Shown here: piece after piece, positions 8,669 through 16,307 of the stretch
Layout: each line of letters opens with the position of its first letter
Numbering within the stretch: position 1 is the first letter of the stretch
Origin: Prevotella sp.
Lineage (GTDB): Bacteria; Bacteroidota; Bacteroidia; Bacteroidales; Bacteroidaceae
DNA length: 64,000 nucleotides
Direction: 5' to 3'
Assembly (NCBI GenBank): GCA_017449495.1
Contig: JAFTFO010000038.1
Span: forward strand, 1 to 64,000
Translations under genes and position numbers: made by a program
Notes under the pieces: model-generated
What the model was told of the DNA's origin: nothing
Database searches by the model: none
Seen by the model: the letters and a program-made list of their open reading frames with translations, nothing else

Positions 8669-9547
8669 ATGAAAAGACGTAAGGAGAAGGCTGGCCGCCG
8701 TCAAGGTGTGCAGTTGATGACGTTGTGTATCAGTACATCGATGGTGCTGGTGCTGTTGGGACTTGTCGTGTTCTCTGTGCAGACCTCGCGCAATCTGTCG
8801 CAGTGGGTGAAGGAGAATCTGACAGTGACGGTTGTGCTCAACGACGAGATCAGTGTCGGCGATGCCAAGCAGTTCCAGAAGGACCTGACCCACAGACCTT
8901 TCTCGAAGAATGTCATGTACATCAGTCGTGAACAGGCGTTGAAGGAACAGACGGAAGCCATGGGCTCCGACCCCTCGGAGTTCTTGGGCATGAACCCGTT
9001 CCCTGCCACCCTTGAACTACAGCTACATTCCGACTATGCCAATGCCGATTCGCTGGGATGGATCAGCGACGAGTTGCGGAAGAACCCGAAGGTCACCGAT
9101 GTGGCATATCAGGTGGACCTGATGGACAGCGTGAACCGTAACCTCGCCAAGGTGAATATCCTGCTGCTGGTGCTGGCAGTATTGCTGACATTCATCTCGT
9201 TCTCGCTCATCAACAACACGGTTCGCCTGAGTGTCTACTCGCGCCGGTTCCTCATCCACACGATGAAACTGGTGGGCGCCTCGTGGGGCTTTATCCGCCG
9301 GCCTTTCATGCGACAGGGGGCGATTGTGGGCATCATCGCAGCGCTGATAGCCATCGCTGTGCTGGGCGGCGGGGTCTATGCGCTCTATTATTACGAGCCG
9401 AACATCCTGACGATCATTTCTTGGCGAGAGCTTGTGATTACGGCATTGGCTGTGATTGCCTTTGGACTGGTCATCACGCTGACGTGTTCCTACATCTCCG
9501 TGAACAGGTTCCTCCGTATGCCGGCAGGAGAACTGTATAAAATTTAA
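8669..9547 (+). CDS. ftsX: Cell division protein FtsX
   Basis: A 292-residue ABC-transporter-like permease that with FtsE links the divisome to peptidoglycan hydrolases. Four membrane segments are visible: one after the basic N-terminus (about residues 20-40), then three in the C-terminal half flanking the FtsX permease core. The extracellular loop between the first and second segments (about 40-165) is the hydrolase-contact domain. The ATG at 8669 is chosen because it directly precedes the basic K-R-R-K-E-K segment; an earlier reading starts inside the promoter. First gene of an operon with DUF3098, uppP, truB, queA and folK, a synteny common in Bacteroidetes. ftsE is not in the window. Confidence 0.92.
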   Translation: MKRRKEKAGRRQGVQLMTLCISTSMVLVLLGLVVFSVQTSRNLSQWVKENLTVTVVLNDEISVGDAKQFQKDLTHRPFSKNVMYISREQALKEQTEAMGSDPSEFLGMNPFPATLELQLHSDYANADSLGWISDELRKNPKVTDVAYQVDLMDSVNRNLAKVNILLLVLAVLLTFISFSLINNTVRLSVYSRRFLIHTMKLVGASWGFIRRPFMRQGAIVGIIAALIAIAVLGGGVYALYYYEPNILTIISWRELVITALAVIAFGLVITLTCSYISVNRFLRMPAGELYKI

Positions 9548-9568
9548 TGAAAAGTGAATAGTGAAAAG
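9548..9568. repeat. 7-base tandem array at the ftsX/DUF3098 junction
   Basis: Three units TGAAAAG, TGAATAG, TGAAAAG with exact 7-base period fill the gap between the ftsX stop and the next ATG. Confidence 0.7.
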
Positions 9569-9571
9569 AAT

Positions 9572-9796
9572 ATGGATAGAAAGAATTTTGCATTTGACAA
9601 GACGAACTTCATTCTGCTGGCCATCGGCATGGCAGTCGTGGTCGTCGGTTTCCTGCTGATGACGGGACCGGCTTCTTCGGATACGGTCTATGAACCGGAT
9701 ATCTTCAGCGCTCGTCGTATCAAGGTGGCTCCGGTGGTATGCTTGCTGGGCTTTGTGTCAATGATCTATGCGGTGGTCCGCAAACCTAAAGATTAG
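9572..9796 (+). CDS. DUF3098 small membrane protein
   Basis: A 74-residue inner-membrane protein with two hydrophobic segments (about residues 13-32 and 52-68) separated by a short polar loop containing D-I-F-S-A-R-R-I-K-V-A-P. This is the pattern of DUF3098 proteins, almost always found between ftsX and uppP in Bacteroidetes. Function unknown; the context suggests the cell envelope or division. The start at 9572 is preferred over an upstream GTG because that would read through the tandem array. Confidence 0.85.
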   Translation: MDRKNFAFDKTNFILLAIGMAVVVVGFLLMTGPASSDTVYEPDIFSARRIKVAPVVCLLGFVSMIYAVVRKPKD

Positions 9797-9804
9797 AATA
9801 AGGG

Positions 9805-10662
9805 ATGGATTGGATTCAGACAATTATTATATCGGTAATAGAGGGACTGACCGAGTTCCTGCCTGTTTCGTCAACAGGACACATGATCATAGCCCAGAAT
9901 CTGATGAATGTGCCTCAGGGCGATCCTTTTGTGCATGCATTCACATTTATCATACAGTTTGGTGCCATCCTGTCGGTGGTGTGCCTCTATTGGAACCGCT
10001 TCTTCCAGTTCGATAATACGCCGGCACCTGAGGGTAGTGGCCTGTGGGCGCGGCTAAAGCACAAGTTCTACTTCTACTGGCTGCTGATTGTGGGTGTGTT
10101 GCCTGCAGTGGTCATCGGTCTGTTGGCTAAGAAGTCGGGACTGCTGGACTGGCTGCTGGACAGCGTAGAGGTAGTGGCTATCATGCTTGTGGCCGGAGGT
10201 GTGTTCATGCTTTACTGCGACAAACTGTTTAACAAGGGCAGCGAGAAAAACAAGGTAGACGAGCACCGTGCGTTTATGATAGGACTCTTCCAGTGTATCT
10301 CGGTGATTCCTGGTGTATCGCGTTCGATGGCTACCATCGTAGGAGGTATGACCCAGGGACTAACCCGCAGAAGGGCTGCAAAGTTCTCGTTCTTCCTGGC
10401 CGTGCCGACTATGGCAGGAGCTACACTGCTGGACCTGCTGGACCTGATGAAGGAGGATACGGTATGGGCTACCAGTCATAACATCACGATGCTGGTGCTG
10501 GGGTGCGTGATAGCCTTTGGGGTGGCCCTGCTGGCTATGAAGTGGTTTGTAGGATATATCACAAAATACGGATTTAAGGCTTTCGGTATTTATCGTATTG
10601 TGGTGGGCACTATTATCATCGTGTTGTTGCTCACAGGTCATTCGTTAGCAATGGTTGACTGA
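9805..10662 (+). CDS. uppP: Undecaprenyl-diphosphatase UppP/BacA
   Basis: A 285-residue integral membrane phosphatase that removes a phosphate from undecaprenyl diphosphate to recycle the lipid carrier of peptidoglycan and other glycans; overproduction gives bacitracin resistance. The two signature motifs are present: E-G-L-T-E-F-L-P-V-S-S-T-G-H near the N-terminus and P-G-V-S-R-S-M-A-T near residue 170, each in a re-entrant segment, among about eight hydrophobic segments. Starts 8 bases after DUF3098; its stop shares one base with the truB start. Confidence 0.96.
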   Translation: MDWIQTIIISVIEGLTEFLPVSSTGHMIIAQNLMNVPQGDPFVHAFTFIIQFGAILSVVCLYWNRFFQFDNTPAPEGSGLWARLKHKFYFYWLLIVGVLPAVVIGLLAKKSGLLDWLLDSVEVVAIMLVAGGVFMLYCDKLFNKGSEKNKVDEHRAFMIGLFQCISVIPGVSRSMATIVGGMTQGLTRRRAAKFSFFLAVPTMAGATLLDLLDLMKEDTVWATSHNITMLVLGCVIAFGVALLAMKWFVGYITKYGFKAFGIYRIVVGTIIIVLLLTGHSLAMVD

Positions 10663-11360
10663 TGAATTTTCAGGAGGGAGCTTATATCTATATCAACAAG
10701 CCCTATCGCATGACGAGCTTCGGGGCCCTGGCGCACATCCGCTATGTGGTGTCGAAGCGACTCCACGTGAAGCGTGTGAAGATGGGACATGCCGGCACCC
10801 TCGACCCATTGGCAACAGGGGTGTTGATCCTCTGTACGGGGAAGACCACCAAACAGATTGAGACACTACAGAACCATACGAAGGAATACACGGTCACCCT
10901 GCAGTTGGGCGCCACGACGCCCAGCTACGACATGGAGCACGACGTGGATAACACCTATCCGACGGCACACATCACCCGGGAACTGATCCTCGAGACCCTG
11001 CCCCGCTTTGTGGGTGATATCATGCAGGTGCCCCCAGTGTTCTCTGCCTGTATGGTGGCTGGTGACAGGGCTTACGACCTTGCCCGAAAGGGACAGGAGG
11101 TCAAACTCGCGGCAAAGCCTGTGCGTATTGATGAGCTTGAGCTCACAGCTTTCGACCCCTCGACAATGCAGATGTCTATCCGTGTGGTCTGTGGCAAAGG
11201 CACTTATATCCGCTCGCTGGCCCGTGATATCGGCGAGGCGCTGGGTAGTGGAGCCTATCTGACTGCCCTCTGCCGAACCCGTGTCGGGGATGTCCGCATC
11301 GAGGATTGCCTGACGTTTGATGAGTTCCCCGCTTGGCTGGAAGAGAACCTCGAAGAGTAA
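10662..11360 (+). CDS. truB: tRNA pseudouridine(55) synthase TruB
   Basis: A 232-residue enzyme that converts U55 of tRNA to pseudouridine. The catalytic Asp is in G-H-A-G-T-L-D-P-L-A-T-G, the family signature, preceded by the K-P lead motif (N-K-P-Y-R-M-T-S). The C-terminal part has G-K-G-T-Y-I-R-S-L-A-R-D-I-G. Shorter than E. coli TruB because the C-terminal PUA-like extension is reduced, as usual in Bacteroidetes. The ATG overlaps the uppP stop (TGATG), indicating translational coupling. Confidence 0.96.
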   Translation: MNFQEGAYIYINKPYRMTSFGALAHIRYVVSKRLHVKRVKMGHAGTLDPLATGVLILCTGKTTKQIETLQNHTKEYTVTLQLGATTPSYDMEHDVDNTYPTAHITRELILETLPRFVGDIMQVPPVFSACMVAGDRAYDLARKGQEVKLAAKPVRIDELELTAFDPSTMQMSIRVVCGKGTYIRSLARDIGEALGSGAYLTALCRTRVGDVRIEDCLTFDEFPAWLEENLEE

Positions 11361-11392
11361 AAAGGTAAAAGAGTAAGAAGGTAAAATAGTAA
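11354..11392. repeat. 8-base tandem array between truB and queA
   Basis: Units AGAGTAA, AAAGGTAA, AAGAGTAA, GAAGGTAA, AATAGTAA follow each other with an 8-base period, begin in the last truB codons and fill nearly the whole junction. Confidence 0.7.
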
Positions 11393-11400
11393 ATTAATAT

Positions 11401-12519
11401 ATGAAGTTATCACAGTTTAAGTTTAAGCTCCCTGAGGAGTTGGTTGCCCTGGAGCCTACAGCCCACCGCGACGAGTGTCGGCTGATGGTGCTCCACCGCA
11501 AGAGTGGCAAGATCGAGACGACGAAGCAGGATGAGAACGGTAAAGACCTGAAAGACAAAGACGGTAATCCTGTCTATCTTGATTTCCGTAATATCCTTGA
11601 CTACTTCGACGAGGACGACACCTTTATCTTCAACGATACGAAGGTGTTCCCGGCCCGTCTCTACGGCACGAAGGAGAAGACCGATGCCAAGATCGAGGTG
11701 TTCCTGTTGCGCGAACTGAACCGCGACCTCCGGCTTTGGGACGTGCTCGTGGAGCCTGCCCGTAAGATCCGTATCGGCAATAAGCTTTTCTTCGAGGACG
11801 ATGGCCCGATGGTGGCCGAGGTCATCGACAACACCACGAGCCGCGGACGCACGCTGCGATTCCTCTATGACTGCCCCCATGATGAGTTCAAGCAGGAACT
11901 CTTCGCTTTAGGTGCTGCCCCGCTGCCCCGCTATATCATCGACCGCCGCCCGGCTACTCCTGAGGATATGGAACTCTTCCAGACCATCTATGCCAAGAAC
12001 GAGGGTGCCGTCACTGCCCCTGCTACGGGCCTGCACTTCAGTCGTGAGCTGTTGAAGCGCATGGAGATCCGGGGTATAAACTTCGCCTATATCACCCTGC
12101 ACTGCGGACTGGGTAACTTCGACGCCATCGAGGTGGAGGACCTGACGAAACACAAGATGTCATCGGAGCAGATGTTCGTCGACAAGGAGGCCTGTGATAT
12201 CGTGAACCGTACGAAGGAGTCCGGCCACCGTGTGTGTGTCGTCGGTGTCAGCACCGCCCGTGCCACAGAGACGGCTGTGGGTACCGACGGCTTGCTGAAG
12301 GAGTTCGAGGGCTGGACCAATAAGTTCATCTTCCCGCCTTACGAGTTCGGCATGTCCAATGCCCTTGTGGCCAACTTCTATCACCCCGAGTCGCCGATGA
12401 TGATGATTCAGGCTTCGTTCGGCGGCTACGACAATGTCTATAAGTGCTACACGCAGGCCGTGAAGCACGGCTATAAGTTCGGCTGCTTCGGCGATGCGCT
12501 CTTGATCGTCGACGATTGA
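11401..12519 (+). CDS. queA: SAM:tRNA ribosyltransferase-isomerase QueA
   Basis: A 372-residue enzyme that transfers and isomerises the ribose of S-adenosylmethionine onto preQ1-tRNA to give epoxyqueuosine. Family blocks are clear: L-P-E-E-L-V-A, F-N-D-T-K-V-F-P-A-R-L-Y-G near residue 80, E-G-A-V-T-A-P-A-T-G-L-H-F near 200, and N-F-H-H/Y-P-E-S-P-M-M-M near 325. It is about 20 residues longer than E. coli QueA owing to a charged insert at residues 38-60 (D-E-N-G-K-D-L-K-D-K-D-G-N-P), which is common in Bacteroidetes. Part of the ftsX operon. Confidence 0.95.
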   Translation: MKLSQFKFKLPEELVALEPTAHRDECRLMVLHRKSGKIETTKQDENGKDLKDKDGNPVYLDFRNILDYFDEDDTFIFNDTKVFPARLYGTKEKTDAKIEVFLLRELNRDLRLWDVLVEPARKIRIGNKLFFEDDGPMVAEVIDNTTSRGRTLRFLYDCPHDEFKQELFALGAAPLPRYIIDRRPATPEDMELFQTIYAKNEGAVTAPATGLHFSRELLKRMEIRGINFAYITLHCGLGNFDAIEVEDLTKHKMSSEQMFVDKEACDIVNRTKESGHRVCVVGVSTARATETAVGTDGLLKEFEGWTNKFIFPPYEFGMSNALVANFYHPESPMMMIQASFGGYDNVYKCYTQAVKHGYKFGCFGDALLIVDD

Positions 12520-12526
12520 TCCTTAT

Positions 12527-12973
12527 ATGCATCAGGTGTATCTCGGGCTGGGGAGCAATCTCGGCGACAGGGAGGCGAATATCCGTGAAGCCATCCGCCT
12601 GATTGGCGAGCGAGTGGGGGAGGTCATCCGCCAGTCGTCGCTCATCGAGACAGAGCCCTGGGGCTTCGAGTCGGAGAACAAGTTCCTCAACGGCGTTATC
12701 CTCTGCTCGACCACCCTCAGCCCCCGCCAACTCCTGAAGGCTACACAGAAGATAGAGCGAGAACTCGGAAAGAAAAAGGTCCATGCTACAAAGCGTAGCA
12801 ATGATTCATCACTTTCCACGCTTCATTCTACACTTTATAAAGACAGGCCCATCGACGTCGACATCCTTCTCTATGATGACTTGACCGTCGATGAGCCCGA
12901 CTTGAAGATTCCTCATCCTCTGATGCAAGAGCGACCGTTTGTGATGGTGCCCTTAAAGGAAATTATTCTATGA
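12527..12973 (+). CDS. folK: 6-hydroxymethyl-7,8-dihydropterin pyrophosphokinase FolK
   Basis: A 148-residue folate-pathway kinase that pyrophosphorylates the pterin before condensation with p-aminobenzoate. Signature parts: Y-L-G-L-G-S-N-L-G-D-R at the N-terminus, E-T-E-P-W-G, and D-R-P-I-D-V-D-I-L-L-Y-D with the metal-binding Asp pair. Between residues 88 and 105, where relatives have a short Gly/Arg loop before D-R-x-I-D, the sequence is replaced by S-N-D-S-S-L-S-T-L-H-S-T-L-Y encoded by a 7-base array. Last gene of the ftsX operon; its end overlaps the convergent lipoprotein gene by 11 bases. folB lies apart at 41,339. Confidence 0.93.
   Translation: MHQVYLGLGSNLGDREANIREAIRLIGERVGEVIRQSSLIETEPWGFESENKFLNGVILCSTTLSPRQLLKATQKIERELGKKKVHATKRSNDSSLSTLHSTLYKDRPIDVDILLYDDLTVDEPDLKIPHPLMQERPFVMVPLKEIIL
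12810..12837. repeat. In-frame 7-base array inside folK
   Basis: Four units CACTTTC, CACGCTT, CATTCTA, CACTTTA with exact 7-base period, 28 bases, inside the folK reading frame just before the D-R-P-I-D-V-D motif. Confidence 0.7.
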
Positions 12974-13418
12974 CCTCAATCTGTTTCACTACCACGTCGT
13001 AGTATTCATAACCTGCATAGGTCATAGTATTTCCGTCACCGTTCTTGTCGAGTTCCTTACAAGTATAGGCATCGCCGGTGAACTTCACTTTCAGCCCCTC
13101 TTTCTTGAACTCGTCAGGCAGGTTGTACATAAAGTAGCAAATACCGCCATCGAAGTAAACCACTCCCGGCTCCGGCTCTGGTAAGGGCGCGTTTACAAAC
13201 CAGAAACCCTCGTTGTCATAGGGACGGATATAGCCCGTAGCGGTGATTTCCTTAATAAAGTCGGCAGCGTCAGGCAACTGCATGTCACTTCCCCTTGCAG
13301 CCGTTTCCAATCCAGGGACTTGCTGTTCAGGTACATTCACATCATCGTCGTTGCTGCAAGCACTAAACATTCCAAACGAGAGCAACAAGCTCATCATCAT
13401 AACTACATTTCTTTTCAT
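12963..13418 (-). CDS. Small lipoprotein of unknown function
   Basis: A 151-residue protein with a lipoprotein signal (M-K-R-N-V-V-M-M-M-S-L-L-L-S-F-G-M-F-S-A-C) and Cys21 as the acylation site; S-N-D-D-D follows, the acidic pattern of Bacteroidetes surface lipoproteins. The rest is small, acidic and likely beta-rich; no family is recognised. It sits alone on the minus strand, convergent with folK and divergent from the next lipoprotein. Confidence 0.75.
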   Translation of the reverse strand: MKRNVVMMMSLLLSFGMFSACSNDDDVNVPEQQVPGLETAARGSDMQLPDAADFIKEITATGYIRPYDNEGFWFVNAPLPEPEPGVVYFDGGICYFMYNLPDEFKKEGLKVKFTGDAYTCKELDKNGDGNTMTYAGYEYYDVVVKQIEVIE

Positions 13419-13646
13419 AACACTTAATTTTACTTGTTAAACAATCGTGATCTACTTATAGAACTTGGAAAAACCAAAATGCTACACATTAAAGAGTTAA
13501 AGAATGTTATTCGGATTCCTTTTTAACATTTCTATTCTTCTTATGTTACAAGACTCTTGTACTGTACTCTTCGGTCTGTATAACATTATTTAACCCTTTT
13601 CCATACAATCTTTTTGCTTTTTCGGAATTATATATATAGAAATGTA

Positions 13647-13654
13647 TAACTTTG
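13647..13654 (+). promoter_or_regulatory. -7 box for the 165-residue lipoprotein gene
   Basis: TAACTTTG, 27 bases before the ATG. No TTTG is found at the usual 19-21 base distance. The 262-base gap 13,419-13,680 is AT-rich and otherwise holds only a 13-base palindrome at 13,548-13,560. Confidence 0.5.
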
Positions 13655-13680
13655 CATAGGATTAAAAGAATAGAGAAAGT

Positions 13681-14178
13681 ATGAAAAAGTATTTATGGGT
13701 GTTTGGAGCGCTGATGATGGTGCTCGGGCTATGTGGTTGCAGTGACGGTGATGGATCAGAATTGGATTCCGGGAATCTGATCTTCGAGAGTAACCCGACG
13801 ACTCTTGATGGTACGTGGTGCATGGTAAGTGCCAGTTTTGCAGAGAATGGTATTAAAGAGTATCAGCCGGATGATGTCGTTGTCACTTTCAATGCGGCAA
13901 CGGGCACCATGCGTGTTGAAAACAAACGGGTTAACATCTTCCTCAAAACTGGTACCTATTTCTACACGACCACAACCAAAAAGGACCCGAACTTCGACAC
14001 CGAGTCTCGGGTATTAGTCATACGCTGGTCTGACGAGGCGTTTGATGATATGGAAGCCAGATGCACTTATTACTTCCACGACGGGATGCTATGCCTCGAC
14101 TGGGGAGTGGCTGTTGACGGTCCGGGCTATTATTTCAGAAAGCCTATACAGAATCAGAACTGGCCACGACTGCTGTAG
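13681..14178 (+). CDS. Lipocalin-like small lipoprotein
   Basis: A 165-residue protein with signal peptide and lipobox (L-G-L-C-G-C, Cys20) followed by S-D-G-D-G. The mature part has L-D-G-T-W-C-M-V, then alternating short strands with T-F-N-A-A-T-G-T-M, the layout of Bacteroidetes lipocalin-like lipoproteins. It resembles in plan the lipoprotein at 33,767-34,216 (L-x-G-x-W start, strands, C-terminal Y-F). Function unknown; no operon partner is clear. Confidence 0.75.
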   Translation: MKKYLWVFGALMMVLGLCGCSDGDGSELDSGNLIFESNPTTLDGTWCMVSASFAENGIKEYQPDDVVVTFNAATGTMRVENKRVNIFLKTGTYFYTTTTKKDPNFDTESRVLVIRWSDEAFDDMEARCTYYFHDGMLCLDWGVAVDGPGYYFRKPIQNQNWPRLL

Positions 14179-14224
14179 TCTAAACACGCCGCAAAGGGCG
14201 TCGGCGTCGATTTTCATCTAAAAA

Positions 14225-14256
14225 TTTGCTGGTTCCGAAATATATTCGTATCTTTG
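14225..14256 (+). promoter_or_regulatory. Promoter of the GH28 gene
   Basis: TTTG at 14225-14228, 20 bases, TATCTTTG at 14249-14256; a full match to the Bacteroidetes consensus, 42 bases before the ATG at 14298. Confidence 0.8.
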
Positions 14257-14297
14257 CAACTGATTTATTTCGAAACGTACAAAAGCTATCAGCAACT

Positions 14298-15803
14298 ATG
14301 ATGAAAGAAAAACTATTGACTACAGTGGCAGCACTGATGCTCTTGACTAGTACCCATGCCCAGTCGGCTTGCTGTGGCAAGGACGACAACCCCTACAAGA
14401 AGTACACGGCCGACCTGCCGTTTGAGATGCCTGAAGTGAAGGCACCTGTCATCCCTGACAACTCCGTCACCCTGAGTGACTATGGGGCTGATCCCACAGG
14501 CGTCAGCCTTTGTACTGATGCCTTTGCCCAGGCTGTCGATGCGCTGACGGCAAAGGGTGGGGGACATCTCATAGTGCCTCGCGGTGTGTGGCTCACAGGC
14601 CCCATCGTTCTCAAGAGCGACATAGACCTGCATCTCGAGATGGGCGCCGTCATCCGTTTTGCGGCCAACGAGACTCTCTATCCTATCATCAAGACCTCGT
14701 TCGAGGGTCTTGAGACGCGCCGCTGTCAGTCGCCTCTTTCAGCCGTAGGAGCCACGAACATCTCTATCACCGGTGAAGGTGTCATCGACGGCAATGGCCA
14801 GTACTGGCGACCCGTGAAGCGTTCGAAGGTGTCGGAAGGCATGTGGAAGAATATCCTTCAGCGGCCCGGTGGCTTGGCACTCAGACCAGACTACTGGGTA
14901 CCTTCGGAGAGCTATGCCCAAGGTGAGAAGGGGGCCGACCTCAACGTGCCTACGGCTAAGACCGACGAGGAGTGGGAGGCCATCCATCGTTTCCTCCGTC
15001 CTGTGATGATCAGCCTCGTGAGTTGCAAGAACGTGCTGCTCAAGGGCGTTATCTTCCAGAACTCTCCCGCCTGGAACATCCATCCGTTGATGTGTGAGAA
15101 TATTATTATAGATAATGTACTCGCACGAAACCCCAGTTATGCTCAGAATGGCGATGCTCTCGACCTGGAATCGTGTAAGAATGCGCTCATCGTCAACTCT
15201 AAGTTTGATGCGGGCGACGATGGCATTTGTATCAAGAGCGGCAAGGATGCCGACGGCCGTAAGCGGGGTGTTGCCTGTGAGAATGTCGTCGTCGATGGCT
15301 GTACCGTCTTCGCAGGCCATGGCGGCTTCGTCGTAGGTTCGGAGATGAGTGGTGGCGTGCGTAACTTCAAGGTGTCGAACTGTCAGTTCCTGGGCACCGA
15401 CGTGGGCTTGCGCTTTAAGTCGAAGCGTGGGCGTGGCGGTATCGTGGAGAATATCTATATCGACCGTATCTCGATGATGGATATCACCACCGACGCTATT
15501 ACGTTCAACATGTACTATGGCGGGCTGTCAGTCTCCGAGATGAAGGCTGCCGGCATTCAGCCTGACAACATAACAAAAGTGGCTGTCGACGAGACGACCC
15601 CCATCTTCCGCAATATCTTTATTCAGGATGTGGTCTGCAATGGTGCCGGCCGTGCTATGGAGTTCAACGGACTGCCCGAGATGCCTATCGACAATATCCA
15701 CCTGAAGGATATTACGATCCGAGCCAAAGAGGATGCGGTGTTCCAGAACGTGACGGAGAATGTGTCACAGGAGAATGTGAAAATAATAAAGGTCCGCGAT
15801 TAG
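14298..15803 (+). CDS. Glycoside hydrolase family 28 (polygalacturonase-type)
   Basis: A 501-residue secreted pectinase-type enzyme. Signal peptide M-M-K-E-K-L-L-T-T-V-A-A-L-M-L-L-T-S-T-H-A ends before Q-S-A. The right-handed beta-helix has the GH28 catalytic set: N-G-D-A-L-D-L, then F-D-A-G-D-D-G-I-C-I-K-S-G (the paired Asp), G-H-G-G-F-V-V-G-S, and R-F-K-S-K. It hydrolyses polygalacturonan, rhamnogalacturonan or oligouronide ends; exo or endo mode cannot be told. A start upstream of 14298 would lie inside the promoter, so it is rejected. It feeds logically into the KduI/ExuT module at 35,780-39,646. Confidence 0.9.
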   Translation: MMKEKLLTTVAALMLLTSTHAQSACCGKDDNPYKKYTADLPFEMPEVKAPVIPDNSVTLSDYGADPTGVSLCTDAFAQAVDALTAKGGGHLIVPRGVWLTGPIVLKSDIDLHLEMGAVIRFAANETLYPIIKTSFEGLETRRCQSPLSAVGATNISITGEGVIDGNGQYWRPVKRSKVSEGMWKNILQRPGGLALRPDYWVPSESYAQGEKGADLNVPTAKTDEEWEAIHRFLRPVMISLVSCKNVLLKGVIFQNSPAWNIHPLMCENIIIDNVLARNPSYAQNGDALDLESCKNALIVNSKFDAGDDGICIKSGKDADGRKRGVACENVVVDGCTVFAGHGGFVVGSEMSGGVRNFKVSNCQFLGTDVGLRFKSKRGRGGIVENIYIDRISMMDITTDAITFNMYYGGLSVSEMKAAGIQPDNITKVAVDETTPIFRNIFIQDVVCNGAGRAMEFNGLPEMPIDNIHLKDITIRAKEDAVFQNVTENVSQENVKIIKVRD

Positions 15804-15813
15804 CGGACCTTTG
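15788..15813. terminator. Bidirectional terminator between GH28 and rpsO
   Basis: Perfect 10-base stem (15788-15797 with 15803-15812) and a 5-base loop. It overlaps the last GH28 codons and stop and lies 10 bases past the rpsO stop; T-rich sequence follows on the plus strand and a TTTATTATTTT run on the minus strand. Confidence 0.8.
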
Positions 15814-15822
15814 TTGTTTTGC

Positions 15823-16092
15823 TTACTTACGAAGACCGAGGGCCTTGATAATAGCACGATAACGATTGATGTCGTTTTTGTAGAGATACTTCAGCAACTT
15901 GCGGCGCTTACCGACGAGCATGGTCAGTGAACGGGCTGTGTTGTGATCCTTGTGGTTCTGCTTCAGGTGCTCTGTCAGGTGAGAGATGCGATAGCTGAAG
16001 AGGGCGATCTGAGCCTCTGCTGAACCAGTGTCCGTGGCGCTCTTGCCATACTGACCGAAGATCTCCTGCTTTTTGGCTTTGTCTAAATACAT
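15823..16092 (-). CDS. rpsO: 30S ribosomal protein S15
   Basis: An 89-residue protein that binds the central domain of 16S rRNA early in 30S assembly. Standard S15 blocks are present: G-S-A-E-A-Q-I-A, I-S-H-L-T-E-H-L-K, H-N-T-A-R-S-L-T-M-L-V-G-K-R-R-K-L-L-K-Y-L, full length. It is monocistronic with its own promoter and terminator. The 105-base leader has several short dyads, and S15 in other bacteria represses its own translation through leader structure; whether that holds here is untested. Confidence 0.98.
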   Translation of the reverse strand: MYLDKAKKQEIFGQYGKSATDTGSAEAQIALFSYRISHLTEHLKQNHKDHNTARSLTMLVGKRRKLLKYLYKNDINRYRAIIKALGLRK

Positions 16093-16203
16093 AATTGAAT
16101 GTGATTAAATGTTGTTTGCATAAACATCTTTCGGACGCCATTCTTGCCTAATCACAGACGAGTTTACGTCGTCAGATGCATCGGATTTTCCGAAATGCGG
16201 GTG

Positions 16204-16235
16204 CAAAGGTACGAATATTTTGAATAAAAACCAAA
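16204..16235 (-). promoter_or_regulatory. Promoter of rpsO
   Basis: Minus-strand TTTG at 16235-16232, 20 bases, TACCTTTG at 16211-16204. Perfect consensus; predicts a leader of roughly 105 bases. Confidence 0.8.
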
Positions 16236-16253
16236 TATTTCCCAAAAAAGTTG

Positions 16254-16261
16254 TACCTTTG
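16254..16261 (+). promoter_or_regulatory. -7 box of typA
   Basis: TACCTTTG 47 bases before the typA ATG. A clear -33 box at normal spacing is not seen. The leader contains one arm of the CAGATTACACAG repeat (16278-16289). Confidence 0.55.
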
Positions 16262-16307
16262 CAGCCGTTTTTAGCAACAGATTACACAGATTTATATAAA
16301 ACTAGGT

